In this document: positions 1 to 12,239 of the stretch, in pieces
How positions within the stretch are numbered: the first letter of the stretch is position 1
Layout: every line of letters starts with the position of its first letter
Source: Gracilaria domingensis
Lineage: Eukaryota > Rhodophyta > Florideophyceae > Gracilariales > Gracilariaceae
NCBI GenBank assembly: GCA_022539475.1
Contig: VCMS01000614.1
Coordinates: forward strand, 1-28,587
DNA length: 28,587 bases
Reading direction: 5' to 3'
Notes under the pieces: generated by a model
What the model saw: the letters and a program-made list of their open reading frames with translations, nothing else
Databases searched by the model: none
What the model was told of the DNA's origin: nothing
Program-made: the position numbers and the translations under genes

Positions 1-504
1 TCTAATGTTATTCCATAAACTCATCATAATTCTTATTATTCCATAACCTCACGCGCCAAAAATTAAGTATCCGAAATAACTGCTGCAAAAACAATGATAC
101 CTTTTGATCCCGGCTTAGAAGGCAAGCATTAAACGCTTTCAGATAACTTCGTTTATGCCCACTTGATTTTTATCGTAATTAATCGTTTTTCTTGTTTATC
201 ACCTTTTTACTAAGCTGCAATAGTATAAGTAGAACTCCTCATGCAAAAGTGACTGCCATTCTATGAATGGCATTCTTGATTCTTCCATATAATAACCTCG
301 CTTATACTTCAATTTCGGTACTGAAATGAATAATGATAAACGCTTCGAAATCTCTTATAGCCAGAACTCCTAATCGCATATACGTCAGTGTTTGGCAATT
401 CATGATAAATTAGTAATAAAGGGCCAGTATTTTTTCCACCTTCAAAATTTGCATCACACACTTAAAGACTGCGCCTTCAGACAACAGGGTTAGATCAAGA
501 CGAA

Positions 505-770
505 TAGAGTCATGTTTGCACACCCTCCAAAGAAGACAACACATTCAGAATGGAAGAGGCACGAAGGGGTAGGAAACAATAACCAGAATGGCAATACCTG
601 AAAAAACGGCGCGATGATGATATTGAGTGATGAGAGGAGAGAAAAGACGAGGGAACGAGAGACACCAATGTTTCATGACGTTCTGTCGAGATGTTGCCGC
701 GCGGAAGTACAGACAACAAAACCGACGAAACTTACCGTACACATTCAGAGTACCGTAAATGTTGTCCGTC
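505..770 (+). repeat. Internal duplicated block a of the satellite unit
   Basis: This block is a diverged duplicate of block b (about 1016-1290) about 510 bp downstream in the same unit. Shared landmarks, in order, are TTGCACA-CC-TC-AA, a GAAAGAGGCACGAAGGGATAGGA-type purine-rich run, a GACGCGATGATATTGAGTGA-type core, GAGGGAAGCGAGAGACA, and CTGTCGAAATGCTGCGCGCGGAAGTACAG with small changes. The pair is present in all four units. Confidence 0.8.
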
Positions 771-1015
771 TGGCCGTGTGTTGTTTTTCTTTTTCAAACC
801 AACTACTCATCGAACATTTCTGCTCTACAAGTGATTACCAAAACCGAAATAACAACCTTCTGAATAAATTTAGCTTGCCAAACCCCCAGGCAGCCCGTTC
901 AAGACAGTCGACCGGCGCCCCAACCTGCTGCATGCTGCTGATGCGATGTCTTCATCTGTTGCAATTCTTTGCCAACTCTGGCAAGAATACCAAAGTAGCC
1001 TGTTAAGACGGGCGC

Positions 1016-1290
1016 TGTCAGACATGGCTAGCTTGCACAACCGCTCCTAAGAGACAATAACAGCAGAAAGAGAACAGGCACAAAGGGATAGGAATAAAAG
1101 AATTCATAGTGGAAATAACTGAAAAGGCGACGCGATCGATGTATATTGAGTGAAGCGGGCAAGAAAAGCCCAGGGAAGCGAGAACAGTAAACTTTAATGG
1201 GCCCTGTCGAAATGCTGCGCGCGGAAGGTACAGGTTTCTTTGAAGTGAGACAAAATGCTCCATTTCTCAAGTGCGAAGCAACATCTACAA
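1016..1290 (+). repeat. Internal duplicated block b of the satellite unit
   Basis: Partner of block a. Block b shares the purine-rich run, the CGATG-TATTGAGTGA core and the terminal GCTGCGCGCGGAAGGTACAG. It differs in the middle (AGCGGGCAAGAAAAGCCCAGGGAAGCG) and is followed by TTTCTTTGAAGTGAGAC instead of ACAACAAAACC. The differences between a and b are the same in each of the four units. The internal duplication is therefore older than the tandem amplification. Confidence 0.78.
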
Positions 1291-2108
1291 CCAAACCACG
1301 ACACAACAACATCACAACCATAAACATAAACATAATTCGTTCCTTCTTGATCCTATCACGGCCCAATTTTTCCCAGTATCTTACAAGCACATAAAGGAAC
1401 CCTTGTTTCAAGCGATCGTACACAGCTCCATCCAATAGAATACTTCCAGAATCCAGAAATATAATAATTTCACTCCCCAGATTTGCTCTCCAACGTACAT
1501 TTCTCTATACTTCCTCAAGGCAGTCTTAAGGGTCCTAATCCGTTATGACGTTCTGACTGACGGTTCTGAAATGTACTGAGTCAATCGATCCAACCACCTC
1601 CAAATATTAATTTCAGTCCGCTGTTCTAGAAGCCAGTGCGAATAAACCATTCCGTGGATATTGTCTATAAGCATCCGGTATAATCGCTTGAAATATCATT
1701 GGGACATGTTGAGAAGTGTAGACAAGGTTATTCGTTGCAGGAAAAAGGTTGAAAAAGCGGAAGGCAAGTTGATCGATGATAGGTGGACGATGAGACCGGA
1801 AGACGGACACCACCGGCAATGCAAACTGTCGTCTCAATTTGACATTTTGTCCATGCTGAATCCTGTGACACCATACACATCCAGCTTGCCGACGGTTATC
1901 CACTGTGTGAACCTTATTTGATAAGGTTCCAATTGAACAAGAATCCTCCGTTGATGGAAAGAGGGAATTAGAGGGAGACGTGAGAACTGCCAATAAAACT
2001 GTCACAAGCTTATTAGCACCTCTACGTGATGGTATCTCACACAATCCAATATCACAGCATCAGATAACTGCTTGTATGCCCCTGATCTAAATTCGTTGGT
2101 TCATAAGT

Positions 2109-4288
2109 TCTAATGATCCATACTACCCTCATTTAATAATTCTTATTAATTTCTCATAATCGCTCAGCGCGCCAAAATTACGTATTGCCGTAAATACTCT
2201 GTCTCATATATATATCTATATATACCTTTGATCCGCTTAGAAGCAAAGCATCAACCTTTCAATAACTTTCGTTTATGCCCATTGATTTTAGCGTAATTAG
2301 ATCGTTTCTTGTTTATCACCTTTGTTTAATAGTGGCAATAGTAAAAGTAGGTAACTCCTTCATGAAGGGTGACTGGCCATATCATTGATGGCTATTCTGA
2401 TTGCTCCATATAATACTCCCGCTATAACTTCATTTCGTACTGAATGAAGATGACTGATAAACCTTCGAATTCTTCTTATAGCCCCGAACCTCAATCTGAT
2501 ATAAGCAGTGTTTTGGCAATCACTGATAAATTCAGTAATAAAAGGGCAGTCAGTTTTCCACCTTCAAAATTTCATCAACACAGCTTAGAGACATGCGGCT
2601 CTCAGACCCACGGGTTCAGGATCAAGAACGATAGAGTCATGTCATTGCACAACCTCGCAAAGAAGACATAACATCAGAATGGAGAGGCACGAAAGGGGTC
2701 GGAAACAATAACCAGAAATGGCAATACCTGAAAAAACGGACGCGATGATGATAGTTTGAGTGATGAGAGGAGAGAAAAGAGCGAGGGAGCGAAGAGAACT
2801 GTTACCAGTTCATGACGTTCTGTCGAGATGTCTATGCGCGCGGGAAAGTACAGTACAGCATAGACCTCAGTGACGAAACATATAGAACGGTGTGGTATCT
2901 ACACTTCAGAGTACGTAATTTGTCGTTACTGGCCATGTACAAAAACCTAACGGTCTCGCATACATTTCTGCAGCAAGTAGATAACCCAAACCGAATGACC
3001 AAAAACTCCTGAACAATAAATTTACTGCCAACCCACAGGGCAGCCCGTCCAAGACAATGACCGGGCGCACCAAGCTGGCTGGCCATGCTGCTTGAAGAGA
3101 TGCTGCATCTGTTACCAAATCTTTGCCCTCTGGCAAAATACGCCAAAGTAGCCCTGTACGACGGGCGCTGTCAGACATGGCTAGCTTGCACACCCTCGCA
3201 ATAGAATAACAGCAGAAAGAGAACAGCACGAAGAAGGGATAGGATAGAGATACGTGAAATAACTGAAAAGGCGGACGCGAGATGATATTTGAGTGGAATT
3301 CGGCGGTGGCCGAGAAAGACCAGGGCAGCGAGAGAACGTCACTTTATGGCGCCCTGTTGAGGAAATGCTGCGCGCGGGAAGTATCAGGTTCTTGAAGTGA
3401 GACAAAATGCTCCAAATTCATATGTTGCGAGCTAATACAAACAACCACGACTACAACAGAGCAATCACAACCATGAACAGTCAACACATCAATTCTTCCT
3501 ATTCTTGACTGCTAATACGGGCTCCGCAAGATGTATTTTCCAGGCTGAGGTCTGAAAAGCAATAAAGGAACCTGTATTCAAGCGAATCGACAACGAGGTC
3601 CAATCAAATTAGAATATTCGAGAAATTCAGCACGGAATATAATAATTTCACCCCAGGATTTCTTCTTCTCAAACGTAACCTTTCTCTATTACTCCTCAAG
3701 CATCTTTAGGGGTCTAATCCCGAGAAAGTCTGACCTGGCGGTTCTGAAATGTACTGAGTCAACGATCAACTCCTCCAAAATATTAATTTCATGCTCTCGC
3801 TGTAATAGCTAAGTACCATCGCTGATTAACTAGAATATGTTCCTGGAGATATGTCTTATAAGCTAATAATAACTCGCTTGAAATATCTTGGACATGTTGA
3901 GAGTGTAGAAAGCGTTAGGGCAGAAAAAGGTTGAAAAGCGGGAAGGCAAGTTTATCGATGATAGTGAGCATGAGACCCGGAAGACGACACCACCGCAATG
4001 CAAACTGTCGTGTCTCAATTTGACATTTGTCCAGGCTGAATCTGTTAACCATTACACATCCAGCTTGCCACGTTACCACTGGTGAACCTATATGAATAAG
4101 GTCCAAGACAAGAAATCCCCGTTTTGATGGAAAGAGGGAATTAGAGGGGAGACTGAGAACTGCAATAAACTTCACAAGCTTAAGTTAGACGCTCTACGTG
4201 AGTATCTCACACAATCCACGCAATAGTCACAAGCAATTCACGATACTGCATTGTGTATGCCTTACTACTAAACTTCGTTGGTTCTAGT
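2109..4288 (+). repeat. Satellite unit copy 2
   Basis: Second copy, starting at TCTAATGATCCA. Internal blocks lie at about 2634-2880 and 3165-3420. An AT dinucleotide run at about 2207-2226 replaces the sequence that reads GCTGCAAAAACAATGATA in other copies. That is a local difference larger than the usual one-base changes. Confidence 0.87.
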
Positions 4289-6384
4289 TCTCACATGTTA
4301 TCCAGAACTCATTATAATTCTTTATTAATCCATAACCTCACCCGCTCCAAAATTAAGTAGCCGAAAATAACTAGCTGCAAAAACAATGAATACCTTTTGA
4401 CCCGCTTGAACACAGATGCATACGCTCAACTTAACTTCCGGGTTTATGCCGCCTACTTGATTTTAGCGTCAATTCATCGTTTCTTGTTTCTGCACCTTGT
4501 GTTAATAGTGGCAATAGTAAAGTCAGACTCCTCAGGAAAGTGATGCATATCATATGCATTCTGATTGCTCAATATAAACCTCGCTATACTTCATTTCGTA
4601 CTGGAATGAATGAATGATATCGCTTCCGATATGCTTTCTTATAGCCGCAAGAACTCATCGTATAACAGTGTTTTGGCAATCACTGATAAATAGTAAATAA
4701 AGGGCCGTAGTTTCCACCTTCAAATTTCATCACACAGCTTAAGAGACATTGCGCCTCAGACCCTACAGGGTAGGATCAAGCACGATAGAGTCATGTTGCA
4801 CAACCTCCAAAGAAGACATAACACAGAATGGAAGAGGCACGACAAGGGGAGCGAAACATAACCAGAATGGCAATACCTGAAAAACGAGACGCGATGATGA
4901 TATCTGAGTGAATGAGAGAGAGAAAAGAGGCGAGGGAAAGCGAGAGACACCATGTTCATGACGTTCTGTCGAGATGTTGCGCGCGGGACAATAACAGACA
5001 ACAAAAGCCTGACGAAACCTTTATCGTGACACATTCAGAGTACCGTAAATTTTGTCGTCTGGCCATTCAAAAAACTACTCTCGATACATTTCTGCTAGTC
5101 AAGGATACCAAAAACCGAAAACCAGAAATCCTGAATAATAGCTGCCAAACCCACAGGCAGCCCGTTCAGACAAGTCCGACGGCGCCCAAGCTGGCTGCCA
5201 TCTGCTATGAGATGTCTCCAATCTTTGCCAATCTTGGCCACGGCAAAATACCAAAAGAGCCCCTGTAAGACGGCGTTTCTGTCAACATGGCTAGCTGCAC
5301 ACCCTCAAAGAAGACTAACATGCAAAAGAGAACAGGCACGAAAGGGATAGGAAAAATCATTATAGGGAGAATAACTTGAAAAGGCGGACGCGATGACTGA
5401 TCAGTTGGTGATAGCGGGCAGTAAAACCCAGGGAAGCGAGAGACAGTAAACTTTATGGCCCCTGTCGAAATGCTGCGTGCGGAAGTACAGTTTCTTTGAA
5501 GTGAGACAAAATGGCTCCAGATTTCTCAAAGTGCGAGCAAAATTCAGACGACAACCACGACATACAGACAACAATCTACAGACGCAGTAAATCAATATAA
5601 CGATAATTCTTTCTTTGATGCCTATACGGGCTCCATATGTCTTTCCCATAGGTCTTTAAAGCATAAAGGAACCTGTTGTAATTCAAGCGATCGTACACAG
5701 TCCATCCCAAATTCAGGAAATACTTCGAGAATTTCAGAAAATAATAATTCACCCCCAGATTCTCTTCCAGACGTAACATTTCTCTTACCCTCCTCATAGG
5801 CAGTCTTTAAGGGGTCTAATTCCGTTAATGAAGTTCTGAACTGCTGGTACTGGAAGTCTGATCCAATCGATCCAACTCTCTCCAAATATTAATGTCAGTC
5901 TCGCTGTTTCTAGAAGCCATGCGAATAACATAATATTCCGGATTGTCTTATAAGCATCCGTAAAATCGCTGAATATCATTGGACAGTTGAAGATTGTAGA
6001 AAGGGGTTATCGTTTGCAGAAAAAGGTTGAAAGCGGGAAGGCAAAGTTGATCGATGATAGTGAGATGAGACCCGGAAGCGGACACCACGCAATGCAAACT
6101 TGCTGTCTCTCAATTTGCATTTGTCCTATGGCTAATCCTGTGAACATACACGATCCACTTGCCTACTTACCACTGTGTGAACCTATTTGATAAGGTTCCA
6201 ATGACGAAGAATCCCCGTTTGGCTGGACAAAGGAGGGAATTTCAGGGGAGACGTGGAGAAACTGCAATGAAAACTCAGCAAGCTATTAGACTCTCTACGT
6301 GATGTATCTCACACAAGCACAATATCACAGCAATGCAAACGATAACTGCATTGTTAGCCTGCTCTAAACTTCGTTGGTTCTAGT
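4289..6384 (+). repeat. Satellite unit copy 3
   Basis: Third copy, starting near the match to TCTAATGTTATCC after a GGTTCTAG junction. Internal blocks lie at about 4786-5030 and 5280-5520. It aligns along its full length with copies 1, 2 and 4, with scattered indels. Confidence 0.87.
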
Positions 6385-8680
6385 TCGTAATGTTACTCCA
6401 TGAACCTCAGTTGATAATTTCTTTATGTAAGTTCCATAACGCTCACGCGCATAAAATTAAGTATTGCCCGAAATAACTGCTGCAATAACAATGATATCCT
6501 TTGATCGGGGGCCCTTCAGAAGGAAAAGGCATCACGCTTTCAATAACTCGGTTTATGCCCTCACTTGATTTTACGTAATTGAATCGTTTTCTTGTTGTAT
6601 CACCCGTTTGTTTTAATAGTGGCAATAGTAAAGTAGCAATCTCATGAAAAGTGGACTGCATTCTTGTATCATGAATGGCATTCTTGCTATTGCTCCATCT
6701 AAATCCTCGCTCATACTGTCATTTCCGTCACGGCAATCGAATGCATCGCATAAACGCTTCGATATCTTCTCTTATACCGCCAAGAACTCAATCATATAAG
6801 CAGTGTTTTTGGGCAATCATACTGATAAAATTAGTAAAGGGCCAGTAGTTTTCCACCTTCAAAATTTCCATGCAACACAGCTTATAGAAAGACTATTGTC
6901 CGGCCTCAGACCCTACAGGGTTAGCGATCAGAACCGATAGAGTCATGTTGCACACCTCACAAACGAAGACATAACAACAGGAACTGAAAGAGGCAGAAAG
7001 GGGGTAGGAAAACAATAACCAGAAGTGGGCAATACCTTGAATAAACGAGCCGATGACTGGATATTGAGTGATAGAGGGAGTTAGGAAAAGAGCGAGGGAA
7101 GCGATGAGGATCAACGCAAGTTTCATGACGTCTGGTTGCTGATGTTGCCGCCGGGAAGTAGCAGAGGCATGACAGATAACCTGACGAAACACGGATTACG
7201 TAGCACATTCCAGAGTTACGCGTAATTTGTTCGTCTGGGCAAATCAAAAAACTACTCCTCGATACCTTTCTGCTACTAATGACATCAAAACCGGAAACGA
7301 ATAAACTCCCTGAATAATTTAGGTGGCCAAACCCACGAGAGCCCGTCCAAGACAAGTCGAACCGGGCGCACCAAGCTGCTGCCAATGCTGCCTGCTGAGA
7401 TTTGCCAGATATGTTGCCTATCTTTGCCACTCTGCTAAATACAAAAGTAGCCGTTATTTAGTACGCGGCGCGTCCAGACATCGCTTAGCTTGCACAGCCC
7501 TCCAAAGAAGACTAAAGCAGAAAGAGGGACAGGCCCGATAGGGATAGGGAAAAATATATGTATAGTGGAAATAAACTGGGAAAAGGGCTGGGACAGGCCG
7601 AATGTTCTTGAAATGGAGATGTGATCGTAGCGGGGCAGTAAAAGAACCCACGGGAAGCGCAGAGACAGTAACTTTGATGGCCTGCCCTTGAAATGCGCGT
7701 GGGCTCGGGTAGGTACAGGGGGGGTTCTTCTGAAGATGAGAGACTGTGAAAAATGGCTCCAATTTCTGGCAAAGTTGCGAGCAAAATTAACAACGGACAG
7801 ACCACCGACTACAAACAACAATCACAACCAAAACTATAACATAATCTCCTTCTGATGCCGTATTACGGGCTCTCAGATGCGTTTTTGCCGTAGGTGTCTT
7901 TAAACGACACTCTAAAGGAACCTTGTATTCAAGGATGTTGTACATACCAACACAAACCAGGTCCATCCAAATTAGACCGTACCTTTCCGAGAATCAAGAA
8001 ATATAATATTTCACCCCGCCAGATTTCTCCTTTCCAACGTACATTTCTCTATTACTCCTCATCAGTCAGTCTTAGGGGTCTAATCCCCGTTATGAAAGTC
8101 TGAACTGCGGGTTCGAAGTGACTGAGTGAATTCGATCCAACTCTCCAGAAAGATATTAATTTCAGTCGTTTGCTGTTGTCTAGAAGCCCATGCGAATAAC
8201 ATTAATTAGTCCTGATATTGTTCTATAAGTCAGTCCGTATGAATCGCTGAAAATCTCATTGACATGTGAGCAGTGTAAGAAAGCGGTTATCGTTGCAGAA
8301 AAAGGTTGAGAAAAGCGGGAGGCAAGTTGGATCGATGATAGTGGAGATGAGAACCGGAAGACGGACAGACCAACCCGCAATGGCAAACTGTCTGTCGTCA
8401 AAATGTTGACATTTTGTCCCATAGGGCTGGAATCCTTGTTACCAATACACCATCCAGCTTGCCACGTTACGCACTGTGTGAACCTATTTGAGATAAGTTC
8501 CTAATGACAAGAATCCCGGTTTGGGGGATGGAAGAGGGAATTAGGAGGGGAGACGTGAGAGATGCAATGAAACACTTTCCCAACTCTATTATAGCCCTCA
8601 CGTGATTATGCTCACACCAAATACCTTATCATTGCAAGCAATCAAAAAGACTGCATTTTTATGACCCGCTGATGTTAAGC
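6385..8680 (+). repeat. Satellite unit copy 4 and array end
   Basis: Fourth copy. Internal blocks lie at about 6930-7190 and 7470-7710. It carries more extra bases than the other copies (about 2.29 kb including the junction), mostly single insertions. Similarity to the unit fades between about 8660 and 8690, just after the segment that in the other copies precedes the next unit. The array therefore ends near a unit boundary. Confidence 0.85.
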
Positions 8681-9214
8681 GTTACTGGCAAATGTGCGCC
8701 ACTAATAATTCGCGCATCTTACAGTGATATATTATTGTTTGTCACCGGGTGTCCATTGCTGATCCCCCCGATCGCCCCAGGCTCCCCGCCCCCCCGCCGC
8801 CCCCCCCACTGTTTACAACCGCACCCTGGGGCCCTTGTCTTCTGCCGACTCCCTGGCCCTGCTGGCACATTTCTGTAGAATTCGTCACGGTTAATTTCTG
8901 CCTAGATTATCTTAGGATATGGACAACTGCAACACGCCTCGCCTCCATCAGGTAACTGTGTGCCGCACCTGCGTCGCCAGCTTCACTCAGTAAACCTCAA
9001 CGTAGGCCTTTGGTGCTCTGATGCTTCTGCCGCTTGCGCACTAGGTCACCAGCCCCATCCTGGGGAATATCCGCCGCAATTTCCGGGCTGATCAACCAAC
9101 CTCCTCCCGTCCTGAAGTCTGAATCCTCGTCACGGCCTTTTCTTATCTATTTTATTGTTGTCATTTCCGTTTACGGTCCTTTCCGCTTAGCTCTGCCCCT
9201 ATCAATTGTAGGTT
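8681..9214. other. Junction between satellite array and retroelement; C-rich tract
   Basis: No gene is recognised in this stretch. At about 8755-8811 there is a strongly C-rich tract with several runs of C, including one of eight. GC content rises sharply compared with the array. The stretch may contain the left end of the retrotransposon's LTR, but no counterpart with a clear TG...CA end could be matched on the right side, so an LTR boundary is not called. Confidence 0.5.
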
Positions 9215-9705
9215 TGTTTGTTCAATTTGTCTCGGAAGTTCCCGCTTATCGGCGATCATGCTCGATGCGGCTCGTGTTGATCTTTTGTCGTCCCAGTACC
9301 GTTGGGCTGGATACGCCACTCGCTGTGGCTCGCCGAACCATCCGGATACCTCGCCGATTCTACCCCTGACCTCCGACTGCACGCCCAGATGGGCCACCCG
9401 GTTACATACCGGCTCGTTGTTGGCCCATTCGGTAGGGTTCTGCCGCTCGACTGCCTCACAGGGATGCAGGCCTGAACACTCCGAGGTGCTCGTCCGCACG
9501 CGGCTGTTTTTTCCCCCGTCGAGGGTTTTTTTGCACACAAACTGGTCCCCGACTAGAATCGGGCTTGATTGGCCAACGTTCGTTGGAGTTGGTTTCGTTT
9601 GTTTGGAGCCCAGATAGCCTGGGACATACCGTCTACGGTTCTCTGTCATTGTCTCGTTTTCGGAAGTCGTGTTTGGTTGCCCATTGGCCGACTGTGTCGG
9701 GAACG

Positions 9706-10334
9706 ATGGTCGTCCCGTGCCGCGGATGTGGCGCGCCACGTGCTGCTTCTGTGCCCGTTCGTCCGGCTGTGCCGCAAGTTGCCTCGTTGCCGAAGGACGC
9801 ACTGGAGGTCCAGGAACTGGCGCGACCCGAACCGGCTTGCCCGGGCCGCCGTCTCTGATAATCATGGGGACCTCCACCAATCTCGTGGGCCCTCCACTGA
9901 AAACCGCAGCCTGCGCTGATGCCGGCCGCAGCGGTTGACGGTTATTCCGGTCGCGGTCCGCGAGTATACCCTCCGTGAATTCGAGGTCAGGTTCCGCATC
10001 CTGGCCCCGACTCCCAAGTGGGCCTCAATCCAGGGACATTACGAACGTCCGTGGCAAGCGGCTCTGAATGGAAGCCGGTGTCCCGGGATGTTTCGGAGCG
10101 ACGTCCCGTGTTTACGGTGCTGTTATGTCAACTCAATTAATGGAACACCGCCAGTGTCTGCTGTCTGCACAGCAGGTGGGCTCTTTATCGTTTCTTCTGT
10201 GATCTCGCGGTCTAACCCGTTCGAGACTTGGTCGAGCTGAATATTCATCGTACCTTGAGTTTTTCTTTTGTTTGGTCGTCTTCTTGTTTTGGTTTATTGT
10301 CTTTCTTCTTGTTGTTCTGATGGTGTTTCTTACA

Positions 10335-10371
<37 letters not shown>

Positions 10372-11905
10372 TTTTTTTTTTTTTTTTTTTTCGGGCTTTT
10401 TTGTCTCGTTTTCTTTCTCTTTTTTTTTTTTTATGGGTATTTTTTTTTTTTTTTGTTTTTTTTCTTTCTGTTTCTTGTTTCTGTATTATTTAGTTATTGT
10501 TATATGTTTGTTTTTTCTTCTATTTTTTTTTTTTGTGTTTGTATTGTTCTGTATCTTTTTTTTCTGTCTTCTTCATCTCTTTGAGGGGAGGCAAAAGGGT
10601 CTCTACCGACCTCTTCGTGACCGGGCGGGAGAGAGGCGCTCTCGGCTATCGTGCATCCGTCGCCGGCTACCTGGACCAGTTTTTCTCTTGTGGCACGAGG
10701 CCGTACGAAAAGGAACGGAGACACCTCGGAGTTGAAGATTTGAAGCCGACAAACTTACTGTATCGAAGCTATATCTTACCGATATTATCGGCTGCCATGA
10801 CACGACGCCACAGAGACCCACGTGGGACTGGCAAAGTGCTGAAATCATCCTCCACAAATGGACGTACCTAAAGCCCCAACAAGTTCTCTGTGGGAAGATT
10901 CCAATCTTGGTCTTGGATTTTCTTTAGCCGCTTCGAGCGAGCCGATGTATCTCGGATGACGATGGCACAGGCCTATCATCGCCGCTTGCGTACTTTTTAC
11001 GGGTGTGCCGAAATCAATTCAATTCGGTTCGTGGTCGCTCTCAGCGCCTCCGAGAGGTAGTGAGTTACGTGCTGGCCGCATAGCGGTACAATATCTCCTG
11101 CGTTCATTACGCGACGCGCAATGCGAATACAAGTGCTATGACTCGCGCTGCGAACACGAAACAAGGAGCTCGAAGAGTCGGAACGCGTTTATCGACCCGC
11201 CTGCAACAAGGCTTTCACAGGATGTGGTCAACGTGTGTCCCGCAGCTTAAGCGGTGTACGATGTTTGTTGATGGACTGGAACCGATTCATTCGGACTTGG
11301 TACCCATTATCGGGAAGAACAACGCCGATGACCATCTGGAAACTCGTTCAATTTGCCAAGCGGAGGCGAAGATGCAGCTCGATGCAACGCACTGGCATGC
11401 AGAGCGCGCACGCGCCGACTCCTCCATTGTAGAAGGCCGAGACTCTCAACTGGCTCCATTCGCGAGTTCTGTCAGGGGTTATTGATAACCTACACCTGTA
11501 CAGGACGAGGTTCAATGCCGAGTTCGGATATGCCGGGCGACGACGGAGCAGTCTACAGTGACGAGACCCCGCTCTGTACGCCGGCCGTCAATTCCGGATT
11601 GCCCGTGCCGCACTCTGCGATATCGAAGCCAACGCCCGGATGGAGGGACCCCGTATTCCTGCCGACAGAGCGCCGGCACTGCCAACGCGGATCTCTTACG
11701 TCTACCTAATTTGCCTACGTTACAGGCGCAGGGCAGCATCGCTCCGAATTGCTTTAATGCCCGATACGGAGATATGGCGAAGATAGTTGCCGTCAGTAGA
11801 GTCGTGACGCCCGCCGGAGCTGGGAACGTCCCGAAAATCGTACCTTCGGCGAAGGCGGGACTCACCGGAAACCAGGAAACGGTGCCATCGAATGGTGGAA
11901 CGTAG
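9706..11905 (+). pseudogene. gag: gag remnant of the left element
   Basis: The gag polyprotein forms the particle of a Ty3-type element and binds its RNA. The start is placed at the ATG at 9706, because the same ATG in the same context (GAACGATG) opens gag in the right copy at 16584. Recognisable pieces in changing frames are a Pro/Ala-rich N-terminus (to about 9858), EYTLREFE near 9965, RGTKERRHL-like sequence near 10700, and WIFFSRFERADVSRM near 10910. Further on, TRLQQGF and CTMFVDGLEPI lie at 11185-11290, and SIAPNC near 11735. The right copy carries the same markers in nearly one frame. The zinc knuckle here has lost its first part (QAQGSIAPNC). Between about 10255 and 10590 a T-rich block replaces the Ser/acidic region. 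It cannot make a full Gag as read. Confidence 0.72.
10255..10590. repeat. T-rich low-complexity block inside left gag
   Basis: About 335 bases are almost entirely T with occasional C, G and A, including many runs of 8-20 T. In the right copy the same place codes a Lys-Lys-Lys-Lys and Ser/Glu-rich stretch, with TTCGTCTTCTTTGTCC-type DNA. The left block begins with similar TCGTCTTCTTG-type sequence before turning into nearly pure T. It could be an expanded TCT/TTC tract or a sequencing and consensus artefact. Long poly-Phe reading frames across it are meaningless. Confidence 0.85.
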
Positions 11906-12239
11906 CCGCCCCTGCGGGAATCGCAAACGCTCCGCATCAGATTGCGCGCAGCCGCTCCAGAAAAACTGAGGGCAAAGGGAGCCTCCAAGCAATGGAGAGG
12001 CGCCCCAGCAACGGGTTTAGTGGCGCTCGAGGCGAGACGTCTCGCTCCCCGGTCACAGTATCCTTGAAGGACACTGGCCACTATCAGACGTGAAACTCTG
12101 AGCACCTTGGTGCCTTGCGTCGCCCGTGGATACGGTCTAATGAACAGCCTGGTTCGCGATAGCGTCCTGGTCATGGCGAAGACGTAAACACAAAGTGTAC
12201 GCCGACCTAGGTTGTTTCCGAGCCAGTACATGGTCGGCA

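Larger units (their letters stand above)
1..2108 (+). repeat. Satellite unit copy 1
   Basis: First copy, with its boundary set arbitrarily at the window start (TCTAATGTTATTCC). It contains the internal duplicated blocks at about 505-770 and 1016-1290. It is the reference copy for the positions given for the other three. Homopolymer-length and single-base differences from the other copies are frequent. Confidence 0.88.
1..8680. repeat. Tandem array of four ~2.1-kb satellite-like units
   Basis: The same long sequence recurs four times head to tail. One landmark (CCTTTTGATCC and its variants) occurs near 101, 2225, 4393 and 6498, giving periods of about 2124, 2168 and 2105. The first copy is cut by the window edge, so the array probably continues to the left. 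The copies differ mostly by one-base insertions and deletions every 10-15 bases by eye, with fewer clear substitutions. This is the error style of uncorrected single-molecule reads rather than of normal repeat divergence. No frame stays open consistently across copies, so short ORFs here are treated as noise. No rRNA, tRNA or 5S-like sequence was recognised in the unit. The function is unknown; satellite, subtelomeric or spacer DNA are all possible. Confidence 0.93.

Noticed and set aside
6957..7821. Frames of 97-157 codons inside the satellite array
   Set aside because: The same place in the other three units does not keep these frames, and the units differ by frequent indels.
1..8680. Possible rDNA spacer or 5S array
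   Set aside because: The period and tandem layout would fit, but no rRNA or 5S sequence was recognised in the unit.
1..8680. CRISPR-like repeat structure
   Set aside because: The repeats are about 2.1 kb without short-repeat and spacer alternation, in a eukaryotic context.
9161..9880. 239-codon minus-strand open frame
   Set aside because: It is antisense to the retroelement leader and gag start. The homologous DNA in the right copy is not open in that frame, so it is a shadow of GC-rich sequence.
10268..10735. 155-codon Phe-rich frame
   Set aside because: It is translation of T runs in a low-complexity block inside gag.
11512..12231. 239-codon minus-strand open frame
   Set aside because: It lies antisense to the gag and protease remnant of the left element, with Arg/Ala-rich shadow composition and no motif.
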